Source: Microbacterium allomyrinae (lineage in GTDB: Bacteria > Actinomycetota > Actinomycetes > Actinomycetales > Microbacteriaceae). From it: a DNA stretch of 64,000 bases. Of the stretch, positions 50,800-58,514 are shown piece by piece; positions within the stretch are counted from its first letter, which is position 1, and each line of letters starts with the position of its first letter. The DNA is taken from contig NZ_JAGTTN010000009.1 in NCBI RefSeq assembly GCF_020682705.1, forward strand, positions 62,001-126,000, read 5' to 3'. The notes under the pieces are model-generated. The model was not told where the DNA came from and searched no databases. It saw only the letters and a list, made by a program, of their open reading frames with translations. The position numbers and the translations under genes were made by a program.

Positions 50800-52793
50800 T
50801 GGATCTCCGGGATCGACGTCGAGGTCGGCGACGGTTCCGGTTCGGGTGCCGGGGCTTCGAGAGTCGGCTCGGGCGCCGGGGGCTCGGGCGAGGGCTCGGG
50901 TGCCGGGGGCTCCGGCTCGGGCGCCGGAGGCTCGGGCGTCGGCTCGGGTGCCGGCGGCTCCGGAGTGGGCTCGGGTGCGGGCGGCTCGGTCGTCGGCGTC
51001 GGCGTCGGTGCCGGCGGTTCGGTGGTCGGCTCGGGTGCCGGCGGTTCCGGCTCGGTCGTCGGCTCGACAGGGTTCGGTGTCACGGGGTCGGTCGTCGTTC
51101 CGCCCGGCGTCGTCTCGTCACCGGTGCCGGAACCCGACGTGTCCGAGCCCGAGCCTGCCGGTGTCGTGCCGGAACCCGTGCTCGGAGTCGGCGTACCGCC
51201 CTTGGGAGCTGTGGGGGAAGCCGGGGGAGCAGTCGGCGTCGGGGCGACGCGCTCGGCGACCGCTTGGCGGGGGTTCGGCCTCGCCGAACGAGGTTCGGTG
51301 CCCTTGCCGATCGGTGCCGTGATCGCCGGCGGCGCCTGCTGGGCGCTCGACGACATCGGCTCGGCCGCGGCTGCGCCGGCTTCGAACGTGATGCCCAGCC
51401 ATTCGCTCAGCGAGGCGGGCTCGGCGTTCTGGAGGCGGGATCCGGGAGCGAGATTCGTCGTGCTCAGCAGCACGATGCCGCTGGCGAGCACGAGCGCCCC
51501 GCCGGCGACGGCTGCCGTGGCGGGCAGCCGGTGGAACCAGCGCTTCGGCTTCACGGCGGCTGCGGCGTCATCTGATGCGGTGGCTGATTCCGTGGCTGTG
51601 AGCGCGCGGGCGCCGACCTCGCCGGTGAGCGCGGCCGCGGCATCCGGAGAATCCACGCCGACGAGCGCGACGGCGCCGAGTCCGGCCAGGGGAGCGATGG
51701 CTCCACGGCCGTTGAGGTGGTCGAACAGCACCCGGGTCGCTCCGAGGGCGACGACGGCCTTCGGGTCGGCGTCGACGGCGATGGGCGCATCGAACCGCTC
51801 CGAGAGCAGCTGGGCGACGCGCGGGATCCGCGAGGAGCCGCCGGTGAGCAGGATCGCGTCGAGCCGGTCGCCGATGTCGTTCGCCTCGAGCGTGGACTGG
51901 AGCAGGTCGATCGTTCGCTGGATCCCCGGCTCGATGAGATCTTCGAACTCTGCGCGAGTGATCCGCACCGTCGCCCCGGCGCCCGCGATCAGCACCGGGA
52001 TCGCCGCCTCGGAATCGAACGAGAGCGCCTCTTTCGCCTCGACGCACTCTCGACGAAGCGTGGAGAGGGCGACGCGTGCGTCCGCATCCGCGGCGAGGTC
52101 GTCTGCCGAGAGTCCGGCGGCGGTGAACGTGAGACCCAGCACCAGGTCATCGAAGTCGGCACCGCCGAAGTCTCCGATGCCGGTGGGCGTGCCGACGATG
52201 CGAAGGTCGCCGTCATCGTCTTTGCCGACGAGGGCCACGTCGAACGTGCCGCCGCCGAGGTCGTAGACCGCCAGAACGCGGCCCGCACCGAGGGGTGTCG
52301 TGGATTCGTAGTGCCATGCGGCGGCGACGGGTTCGCTCACGAGCTCCACGGGGCACGAGACCTCGCGCGCCAGTGCTGCGGCCACCAGGCTCCGGCGATA
52401 GTCGCCCCAGGTCACCGGCACCGTCGCGATGATCGCGTCCGGTTGCACGCCCTCCCGCTCGGAGACGGCATCCACCACCCAGGCCACCATGCGGGCGAAG
52501 AGGTCTTCGGCGGCGAACCGCTGACCCGCGACGACCACGGGGACGTCGTCCCCGATGCGCCGCTTGAACTCCCGCACGAGGCGCTCGGGCTGTGCCAGCC
52601 CGCGTCGTTCCGCGGCTTCGCCGAAGAGCAGACCGTCGTGCGACACGAACACCGCGCTCGGCGCACTGTCTGCCTGGCGGCCCAGTGCGAACCGCGCAGT
52701 ATCTATCGTTCCCGCTGAAGTAATCCTCGCCGTAGACGCGGCAGTCCTGCTCGTGCCGATATCCACGGCGAGTACATAGGCACTCGACGTCAT
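50796..52793 (-). CDS. membrane-anchored Hsp70-like protein
   Basis: This 665-residue protein has a cytoplasmic Hsp70/actin-type ATPase domain (about residues 1-380): AVDIGTSRTAAS, VPVTWGDYRRSLV, AVYDLGGGTFDVALVG and LLTGGSSRIPRV. The peptide-binding domain of DnaK is absent. Instead one membrane helix (about 421-443, ATAAVAGGALVLASGIVLL) leads to an outside tail that is Thr/Gly-rich and then a long Pro/Glu repeat (PPAPEPTPE). The ATG at 52793 follows GGGGG and gives the normal N terminus; the frame is open 45 codons further. It is the first gene of a coupled pair with the IniR-like regulator. It may sense the envelope through its tail. Confidence 0.87.
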   Translation of the reverse strand: MTSSAYVLAVDIGTSRTAASTARITSAGTIDTARFALGRQADSAPSAVFVSHDGLLFGEAAERRGLAQPERLVREFKRRIGDDVPVVVAGQRFAAEDLFARMVAWVVDAVSEREGVQPDAIIATVPVTWGDYRRSLVAAALAREVSCPVELVSEPVAAAWHYESTTPLGAGRVLAVYDLGGGTFDVALVGKDDDGDLRIVGTPTGIGDFGGADFDDLVLGLTFTAAGLSADDLAADADARVALSTLRRECVEAKEALSFDSEAAIPVLIAGAGATVRITRAEFEDLIEPGIQRTIDLLQSTLEANDIGDRLDAILLTGGSSRIPRVAQLLSERFDAPIAVDADPKAVVALGATRVLFDHLNGRGAIAPLAGLGAVALVGVDSPDAAAALTGEVGARALTATESATASDDAAAAVKPKRWFHRLPATAAVAGGALVLASGIVLLSTTNLAPGSRLQNAEPASLSEWLGITFEAGAAAAEPMSSSAQQAPPAITAPIGKGTEPRSARPNPRQAVAERVAPTPTAPPASPTAPKGGTPTPSTGSGTTPAGSGSDTSGSGTGDETTPGGTTTDPVTPNPVEPTTEPEPPAPEPTTEPPAPTPTPTTEPPAPEPTPEPPAPEPTPEPPAPEPEPPAPEPSPEPPAPEPTLEAPAPEPEPSPTSTSIPEIQ
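50840..51070. repeat. tandem repeats coding for Pro/Glu-rich tail
   Basis: GC-rich, irregular tandem copies of about 18-27 bases encode P-A-P-E-P-T-like units at the C terminus of the Hsp70-like protein. Such sequence is prone to length variation. Confidence 0.7.
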
Positions 52794-52986
52794 TGTCCGA
52801 ATCCCCCAAGATCTGGACGCGTTCTCCCCCAGGGACTGGTTTACCACCGCTGGTCCTCCAGCGCGAGGGGTAACGCGCAAGATGTGCATATATCGGCTAC
52901 GAGGCTGTCCGGTCGCCGCGTGATACATGGGATCGGGAAATTCTCCTCATCCGCCTTGTGGCGCGGGTGACCCTCTGTGACACGGA

Positions 52987-53013
52987 CTGGCACTCGCGTT
53001 GCGTGAGTGCCAG
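52987..53013. promoter_or_regulatory. CIRCE element 1 (HrcA operator)
   Basis: Perfect inverted repeat CTGGCACTC-N9-GAGTGCCAG, the CIRCE form bound by the heat-shock repressor HrcA. It overlaps the -35 hexamer TTGCGT (52999-53004). Confidence 0.9.
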
Positions 53014-53028
53014 CGCCCCGCCTAGACT
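52999..53028 (+). promoter_or_regulatory. groES promoter
   Basis: TTGCGT (52999-53004) and TAGACT (53023-53028) are separated by 18 bases. The hexamers lie between and inside two CIRCE elements, so HrcA would block polymerase. Confidence 0.65.
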
Positions 53029-53033
53029 GAATG

Positions 53034-53060
53034 TCAGCACTCTCAACACCAGAGTGCTAA
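53034..53060. promoter_or_regulatory. CIRCE element 2 (HrcA operator)
   Basis: TCAGCACTC-N9-GAGTGCTAA with one mismatch in the arms, placed just downstream of the -10 box. Confidence 0.9.
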
Positions 53061-53094
53061 CGAGTCTTCAGTCTCAAGAAAGCAGAGGTAGACC

Positions 53095-53391
53095 GTGTCG
53101 GTTTCCATCAAGCCGCTCGAGGACCGCATTGTCATCAAGCAGGTCGAGGCCGAGCAGACCACGTCCAGTGGCCTCGTCATCCCCGACACTGCCAAGGAGA
53201 AGCCCCAGGAGGGCGAGGTCGTGGCGGTGGGTCCCGGTCGTATCGACGACAACGGCAACCGCATCCCGCTCGACGTCGCCGTGGGTGACCGTGTGATCTA
53301 CAGCAAGTACGGCGGCACCGAGGTCAAGTTCGGCGGTGACGATCTCCTCGTCCTGTCGGCGCGCGACGTCCTCGCCGTCGTCGTCCGCTGA
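53095..53391 (+). CDS. groES: co-chaperonin GroES
   Basis: This 98-residue subunit forms the heptameric lid of the GroEL chaperonin. It has VSIKPLEDRIVIKQVEAEQ, the mobile loop TTSSGLVIPDTAKEKPQEG, VVAVGPGR and YSKYGGTEVKFGGDDLLVLSARDVLAVV. The GTG start follows AGAGGTAG. No groEL follows: a terminator and then rarD come next, so the chaperonin partner is encoded elsewhere. Control is by two CIRCE elements and a promoter upstream. The neighbouring order tsaD then groES is ancestral, with the ini-like island set between them. Confidence 0.98.
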   Translation: MSVSIKPLEDRIVIKQVEAEQTTSSGLVIPDTAKEKPQEGEVVAVGPGRIDDNGNRIPLDVAVGDRVIYSKYGGTEVKFGGDDLLVLSARDVLAVVVR

Positions 53392-53412
53392 TTCTTCGCG
53401 CTTCGCGCGAGT

Positions 53413-53452
53413 GACGAGAGGGTCGGGTGCTTCGGCATCCGGCCCTCTCGTC
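53413..53452 (+). terminator. terminator after groES
   Basis: An 18-base stem, fully paired if two G-U pairs are counted, with a TTCG loop, 21 bases after the groES stop. It cleanly ends the groES transcript. Confidence 0.8.
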
Positions 53453-53561
53453 GTGTCTGCCGTCGTGCCGTGGCAGACATCGCACGACGAACGGCAGTCC
53501 CCGGATGCCGCGACCCGCCGCAGCCGGCCGGCCGCCCGTTTCGCGGCCGTAGGCTGGCAGG

Positions 53562-54584
53562 ATGAGCGCCGAACCATCCGAGAACACCGGGGGAGCAGGG
53601 GTCGGTGAACTCGCGGATGCCGCCGCATCGACCGGCGGGATCGCCCTGCCCACGGCATCCGGATCCGTCCCCGAAGGCGACCTCGCCCGCGAGCGCACGC
53701 TCGGCGGGGTCTACGCGTTCACGGCGTATCTCCTGTGGGGATTCCTCCCGCTGTACTTCCTGCTGCTGTTGCCGACCGGGCCGTGGGAGCTCGTGGCGTG
53801 GCGCATTCTGCTGTCGCTCGTCTTCTGCGCACTGCTGCTCACCGTCACGCGCACGTGGGCGCGACTGGCTGCGATCTTCCGGCAACCGCGGGTGGTCTGG
53901 CTGACGGTCGCGGCGGGACTGCTGATCTATGTCAACTGGCAGGTGTTCATCCTCGGTGCGCTCACCGGGCATGTGATCGAGACGAGTCTCGGCTACTTCA
54001 TCAACCCGATCGCGACGGTGCTGCTCGCGGTGCTGGTGCTGCGCGAGCGCCTGCGCCCGACCCAATGGGTCGCGCTCGGCATCGCCGCCGCGGCCGTGCT
54101 CGTCATCGTCGTGGGGTACAGGTCGTTCCCGTGGATCGCGCTGACGCTCGCGGCATCCTTCAGCGTCTACGGTCTCGTCAAGAAGCGTGTCGGCCCATCG
54201 GTGGATGCGGTGAGCGGCCTGACGCTCGAGACGCTGTGGCTCACGCCCATCGCCATCATCGTGCTCGCGATCGTCGGGGCGACCTCGGGACTCACGATGG
54301 GCGCCAACGGCTGGGAGCACACCGTGCTGCTGAGCCTCACCGGTGTCATCACCGCCGTGCCGCTGCTGCTGTTCGCCGCCGGCGCGCGCCGCGTGTCGCT
54401 GACCGTGGTCGGCCTGTTGCAATTCGTCGCGCCGATCCTGCAGTTCCTCATCGGCTGGCTGGTGCTCGGCGAGCCCATGCCGCTGGAGCGATGGGTCGGG
54501 TTCGGGCTGGTCTGGGTGGCACTGGTGGTGCTCACCGTCGACTCGCTCGTATACGCACGGCGCAGCCGCCGGATCGCGGCGTAG
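53562..54584 (+). CDS. rarD: EamA/RarD-type membrane transporter
   Basis: This 340-residue protein has ten membrane helices of the drug/metabolite transporter superfamily. The RarD signature is present: GGVYAFTAYLLWGFLPLYF, ELVAWRILLSLVFC, VNWQVFILGALTGHVIETSLGYFINP and LQFVAPILQFLIGW. About 45 Ala/Glu-rich residues precede the first helix. RarD is named for chloramphenicol sensitivity in E. coli, but its substrate is unknown. The stop codon lies at the edge of a tandem-repeat region. Confidence 0.85.
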   Translation: MSAEPSENTGGAGVGELADAAASTGGIALPTASGSVPEGDLARERTLGGVYAFTAYLLWGFLPLYFLLLLPTGPWELVAWRILLSLVFCALLLTVTRTWARLAAIFRQPRVVWLTVAAGLLIYVNWQVFILGALTGHVIETSLGYFINPIATVLLAVLVLRERLRPTQWVALGIAAAAVLVIVVGYRSFPWIALTLAASFSVYGLVKKRVGPSVDAVSGLTLETLWLTPIAIIVLAIVGATSGLTMGANGWEHTVLLSLTGVITAVPLLLFAAGARRVSLTVVGLLQFVAPILQFLIGWLVLGEPMPLERWVGFGLVWVALVVLTVDSLVYARRSRRIAA

Positions 54585-54592
54585 CGCGCAGC

Positions 54593-54708
54593 GCGTAGCG
54601 CGCAGCGCGCAGCGCGTCCGCGGAGCCGCCGGACCGGCCGGTGCCGGGCGGCGTAGCGCGCAGCGCGCAGCGCATCCGCGGAGCCGCCGGACCGGCCGGT
54701 GCCGGGCG
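54593..54708. repeat. 58-base tandem duplication after rarD
   Basis: Two adjacent 58-base units (54593-54650 and 54651-54708) differ at very few positions. Each begins GCGTAG, like the end of rarD itself at 54579-54584. Confidence 0.8.
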
Positions 54709-54863
54709 GCGGCTCCGGTCGCGCTGAGGTGCGGGGCTTTCGCTGCCTGGGTGCGGAGGCTCTGTCGTCCGGGTGCGGGCTCCGCTGTCCGGATGCGGGG
54801 GCGGTGCTGTCCGGGTGCGGGTGCGGGTGCGGGTGCGGGGGCGGTGGCGGGGGCGGTTTCCCG

Positions 54864-54932
54864 GGGATACACCGTAATCGCGCCGAGACACCGTGCTGCG
54901 GATGGTGTCTCGACGCGGATGTGGTGTATTGC
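54864..54932. repeat. dispersed nested palindrome, copy C
   Basis: Left arm GGGATACACC with inner arm CGCGCCGAGACACC; the right arm has GGTGTCTCGACGCG and an eroded end GGTGTATT. It is part of a unit of about 118 bases that recurs at 55066. Confidence 0.8.
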
Positions 54933-55065
54933 CGCGGGGCGTCAGGAGGGCGTCAGTGCACCCTGGCGATGGGTCCTCAGGACGTCGGGCGCGGGCCGGT
55001 TTCCAGGTGCGGAGGCGGTTTCCGTGTGCGGGGTGACCCGGCCAGACGCCCGAGCACCGCGGAGG

Positions 55066-55151
55066 GGGATACACCACATTCGCGCCGAGACACCGTGCTG
55101 CGGATGGTGTCTCGGCGCGAATGTGGTGTCTCGGTGCGGATGGGGTGTATG
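55066..55151. repeat. dispersed nested palindrome, copy D (extended)
   Basis: Left arm GGGATACACC; the inner arms ACCACATTCGCGCCGAGACACC and its exact complement form the best-preserved 22-bp stem of the family. The right end is duplicated (GGTGTCTCGGTGCGGATGGGGTGTAT), making this copy longer. Confidence 0.8.
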
Positions 55152-55356
55152 GCGCAGAGCGTCAGCGCACCCTGGCGATCGGTCCTCAGGGCGCCGGGGT
55201 GCGGGGCCATGAGGCGCGGGGCCCCGAGGCGCGGGCCCGGGGCCCCGAGGCGCGGGCGCGGGCGCTGGGCGCTGGGCGCGGACGCTGGTCGCGCGGACGC
55301 TGCGGAGGCAGGGGCGCGGGGCCCCCGAGGCACCAGGTCTGTGTCGCGCTGAGCGG

Positions 55357-55713
55357 TCAGCGCACGAGGCGTGCGATGGCCTGCGTGGCTTCGGTGATCT
55401 TCGCGTCGGCCTCGGCGCCGCCCAGGCGGGCGGCATCCACCACGCAATGCCGCAGATGATCGTCGAGCAGTCCGACCGCAACGGCTTCGAGCGCCGACGT
55501 CAGCGCGCTGATCTGAGTGAGGATGTCGATGCAGTACTTCTCGTCCTCGACCATCTTGTGGATGCCGCGGGCCTGACCCTCGATGCGCTTGAGGCGGTTG
55601 AGGTACTTGTCTTTGTCGGTGATGTACCCGTGATGGCCGTGGTCGTGCGCCGTGGTGGCCGCAGGAGCGGGCGCGGACGCGTGCTCGCTCGCAGTCGTGA
55701 TGTCGGAGCTCAT
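55357..55713 (-). CDS. csoR: copper-sensing repressor CsoR
   Basis: This 118-residue helical repressor has an N-terminal His-rich stretch (HDHGHHG) and the CsoR core DKYLNRLKRIEGQARGIHKMVEDEKYC. The Cu(I) ligands are Cys61, His86 and Cys90 (KYCIDI and DDHLRHC). The ATG at 55713 has GAAAGG upstream and is preferred; a coupled ATG at 55743, overlapping the copA stop as TAATG, would add ten residues. Copper binding releases it from DNA. It would bind the inverted repeats at 58361-58411 and so control copZ, copA and itself. Confidence 0.93.
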   Translation of the reverse strand: MSSDITTASEHASAPAPAATTAHDHGHHGYITDKDKYLNRLKRIEGQARGIHKMVEDEKYCIDILTQISALTSALEAVAVGLLDDHLRHCVVDAARLGGAEADAKITEATQAIARLVR

Positions 55714-55742
55714 TGCGGGCCTTTCATTGTGAACGGTATTCA

Positions 55743-58121
55743 TTATGTGACGCTGCGGAAGCGGCGAAGCCGAAGGCTGTTGCCCACGACGAACACGCTC
55801 GACAGCGCCATGGCGGCGCCGGCGATCATGGGGTTGAGCAGTCCGAGTGCGGCGAGCGGGATCGCGGCGACGTTGTAGGCGAATGCCCAGAAGAGATTCA
55901 CCTTGATGGTGCCGAGCGTCGACCGCGACAACCGGATGGCGTCGGCCGCGCTGCGCAGATCACCGCCGACCAGGGTGATGTCCGAGGCCTCGATCGCGGC
56001 ATCCGTCCCCGTTCCCATCGCCAGGCCCAGATCGGCCTGCGCGAGAGCGGCGGCATCGTTCACGCCGTCGCCGACCATCGCGACGACGCGCCCCTCGGAC
56101 TGCAGCGCCTTTATCGCGGCGACTTTGTCTTGGGGGAGCACCTCGGCTGTGACCTGCGTGATCCCGACCTCGTCGGCGATGGTGCGCGCGACGGCGGCGT
56201 TGTCGCCGGTGAGCAGCACCGGAGCGAGCCCGAGCGCACGCAGCTGCGTGATCGCCGCGCGGCTCGTGGGCTTGACCTGGTCGGCGACGACGAGCAGCCC
56301 CCGCACCTCGCCATCCCACGCGACCAGAACCGCCGTGCGCCCGGATGCCTCGGCCGCCGTCTTCGCGTCGGCGAGTTCAATCGGCAGCGTCAGCGCCCAA
56401 TCGTCGAGCAGCTCCTCGCGCCCGACCAGCACCGCACGTCCGTCGACCACGCCCGATACTCCCTTGCCCGGAATGCTCTGGAAGGACTCGACGCCGGGCA
56501 GCTCGCCTGTCTCGGCCACCGCGGCGCGCGCGATCGCCTGCGCGATGGGGTGCTCGGAGGCGTGCTCCAGGGCTCCGGCGAGACGGAGGATGCCGGCGCG
56601 CGCGGCCCCTTCCGGCCCTGCGGACCCTGCGGCCCCTCCGCCCCCGCCGGCCACGACGTCCACAAGAGCCACGACGTCCACCAGAGCCATCCGGCCGGTC
56701 GTCACCGTGCCCGTCTTGTCGAGCACGACGGTGTCGACGGTGCGCGTCGACTCGAGCACCTCGGGCCCCTTGATGAGGATGCCGAGCTGCGCGCCGCGTC
56801 CGGTTCCCACGAGCAGGGCGGTGGGAGTCGCCAGGCCCAAGGCGCACGGGCACGCGATGATGAGGACGGCCACGGCGGCGGTGAACGCCATCGACGCGGA
56901 GGCGCCGGTCAGCAGCCAGCCGCCGAGCGTCGCGAGCGAGATCAGAAGGACGATCGGCACGAAGACGCTCGAGATGCGATCGGCGAGGCGCTGCACTTTC
57001 GCCTTGCCCGACTGGGCGTCTTCGACGAGCCGCGCCATCTGCGCCAGCTGCGTGTCGTCGCCCACGCGCGTCGCTCGCACCACGAGGCGTCCTCCGGCGT
57101 TCACGGTCGCGCCCACGACCGCGTCGCCCGGAGCGACCTCGACGGGAACCGATTCCCCGGTCACCATCGAGGCATCCACGGCGGATGTTCCCGAGACGAC
57201 GACGCCGTCGGTCGCGATCTTCTCGCCCGGGCGCACGACGAACTGCTCTCCGGCCCGCAGATCGCCGATCGGCACCCGGCTCTCCATGAGCGCGCCGGCC
57301 GCGTCGCCGGCACTCGCTCGGAGCACCGCGACGTCCTTCGCGCCGATCTGCAGCAGTGCACGCAGCGCGGCTCCGGCACGGCGCTTGGAGCGCACCTCGA
57401 AGTAGCGCCCGGCGAGCACGAACGTGGTGACCCCCGCGGCCACCTCGAAGTAGATGTCGCCCGCGCCGTCGCTCGGCGCGATCGTCCACTCGAACGCATG
57501 GGTCATGCCGGGCATGCCGGCGTGCCCGAAGAAGAGTGCGTACAGCGACCACAGGAACGCCGCCGAGACGCCCAGCGAGATGAGGGTGTCCATCGTCGCT
57601 GCGCCGTGGCGGAGATTGATCCACGCGGCACGGTGGAAAGGCCAGGCGCCCCATACGACGACGGGTGCTGCCAGGGCGAGCGAGGCCCACTGCCAGTACG
57701 TGAACTGCAGTGCCGGGATCATCGCGAGCAGGATCACGGGCGCCGACAGCACGGCGGATCCGATGACGCGCTGGCGCAGGCCGGTCAGCTCGTGGTCCGC
57801 CGCCTCGCGCTCGCGCTCGGGCTCGGCCGCGGGGGGTGCGGGAAGTGCGGCGGTGTAGCCGGTCTTGACGACCTCGTCGATGAGCGCCTGGGGATCGAGC
57901 CCGGCAGGCGCGCTCACGAGCGCCTTCTCGGTCGCGTAGTTGACGGATGCCTCGACCCCGTCGATCCTGTTCAGCCGCTTCTCGATGCGCGCGGCGCACG
58001 ACGCACACGTCATTCCACCGATCTCGAGCTCGACACGGGCGACGGACGGTCGTGGGTCCGGGTGCCCGTCGGCCCCACGCGGCGCGGAGCCATGGGGGGC
58101 GTGGGAGCGTGGCGCACTCAT
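55743..58121 (-). CDS. copA: copper-exporting P-type ATPase
   Basis: This 792-residue P1B-type ATPase exports Cu(I). One N-terminal metal-binding domain carries MTCASCAA (Cys39, Cys42), followed by eight membrane helices. Further motifs are VTGESVPVE, the ion path CPC (ACPCALGLATP), the phosphorylation site DKTGTVTTG, the nucleotide site SEHPIAQ (HP), and GDGVNDAAALAQADLG. The ATG at 58121 overlaps the copZ stop (TGATG), so the two are translated together. The stop overlaps an alternative csoR start. A Gly-rich loop follows the phosphorylation site (about residues 465-480, GGGGGAAGSAG). Confidence 0.97.
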   Translation of the reverse strand: MSAPRSHAPHGSAPRGADGHPDPRPSVARVELEIGGMTCASCAARIEKRLNRIDGVEASVNYATEKALVSAPAGLDPQALIDEVVKTGYTAALPAPPAAEPEREREAADHELTGLRQRVIGSAVLSAPVILLAMIPALQFTYWQWASLALAAPVVVWGAWPFHRAAWINLRHGAATMDTLISLGVSAAFLWSLYALFFGHAGMPGMTHAFEWTIAPSDGAGDIYFEVAAGVTTFVLAGRYFEVRSKRRAGAALRALLQIGAKDVAVLRASAGDAAGALMESRVPIGDLRAGEQFVVRPGEKIATDGVVVSGTSAVDASMVTGESVPVEVAPGDAVVGATVNAGGRLVVRATRVGDDTQLAQMARLVEDAQSGKAKVQRLADRISSVFVPIVLLISLATLGGWLLTGASASMAFTAAVAVLIIACPCALGLATPTALLVGTGRGAQLGILIKGPEVLESTRTVDTVVLDKTGTVTTGRMALVDVVALVDVVAGGGGGAAGSAGPEGAARAGILRLAGALEHASEHPIAQAIARAAVAETGELPGVESFQSIPGKGVSGVVDGRAVLVGREELLDDWALTLPIELADAKTAAEASGRTAVLVAWDGEVRGLLVVADQVKPTSRAAITQLRALGLAPVLLTGDNAAVARTIADEVGITQVTAEVLPQDKVAAIKALQSEGRVVAMVGDGVNDAAALAQADLGLAMGTGTDAAIEASDITLVGGDLRSAADAIRLSRSTLGTIKVNLFWAFAYNVAAIPLAALGLLNPMIAGAAMALSSVFVVGNSLRLRRFRSVT

Positions 58122-58330
58122 CAGACGCGCGTCGCCGCGTAGCCGGCCTCGTCGACCGCAGCGATGACGGCGTCGTCGGCGAGCTCGGCGGACGAGATCA
58201 CCGTGAGCACGCCCGACGCCGCGCTCACTCGAACGTCTTCGACGCCGGCGAGCTTGGACACCTCGGCGCGCACGGATGCCTCGCAGTGCCCGCAGCTCAT
58301 TCCCGTCACGTTGTACTCGGCCTGAGCCAT
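58121..58330 (-). CDS. copZ: copper chaperone CopZ (HMA domain)
   Basis: This 69-residue ferredoxin-like heavy-metal-associated domain carries MSCGHCEASV (Cys13, Cys16) for Cu(I) binding and hands the ion to CopA. The ATG at 58330 has GAAAGG upstream; an ATG at 58351 would add seven residues. The stop overlaps copA. It is the first gene of the copZ-copA-csoR operon and lies just behind the two operators. Confidence 0.95.
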   Translation of the reverse strand: MAQAEYNVTGMSCGHCEASVRAEVSKLAGVEDVRVSAASGVLTVISSAELADDAVIAAVDEAGYAATRV

Positions 58331-58360
58331 GTCGATCGCCTTTCGTCCCATCCCGTTCAG

Positions 58361-58411
58361 GATACCCCTGAGGGGTACTGCGAAAACAGCATATACCCAC
58401 GAGGGGTATAC
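58361..58411 (-). promoter_or_regulatory. two CsoR operators of the cop operon
   Basis: Two inverted repeats of the CsoR type: GATACCCCTGAGGGGTAC (58361-58378) and ATATACCCACGAGGGGTATAC (58391-58411). They lie 31-81 bases upstream of the copZ start and presumably frame its promoter. Confidence 0.85.
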
Positions 58412-58514
58412 GGGGCCTTTGGGGTGCGACAGCGCCCTCGGAAGGGGTATCCCGACCCGTTACACATCGGTATCAAAGGATCGTGGAACTGTTCCCGGCG
58501 GCGGCGGTGGCAGC

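Larger units (their letters stand above)
52794..53094. promoter_or_regulatory. divergent promoter region of groES and the Hsp70-like gene
   Basis: The 301-base gap carries two CIRCE elements and the groES promoter on the right. The left part serves the Hsp70-like gene, where no clear -35/-10 pair is visible. Confidence 0.6.
54585..55356. other. 772-base repeat-rich intergenic region
   Basis: No gene is supported here. It contains a 58-base tandem duplication, G-rich short repeats (GCGGGT around 54800-54855), and two palindromic repeats (copies C and D). Both palindromes are followed by the same GCGTCAG..GCACCCTGGCGAT..GGTCCTCAGG block (54949-54981 and 55158-55190), and a GC-rich CCCGAGGCGCGGG-like repeat comes after. 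It looks like a nursery of intergenic repeats. Confidence 0.7.

Noticed and set aside
54585..55356. CRISPR array or transposon
   Set aside because: The repeats are palindromes and tandem units without regular spacers, and no transposase frame is present.
58412..58514. tRNA gene as integration site
   Set aside because: The gap before the prophage's first gene shows no cloverleaf or anticodon-arm-like sequence.
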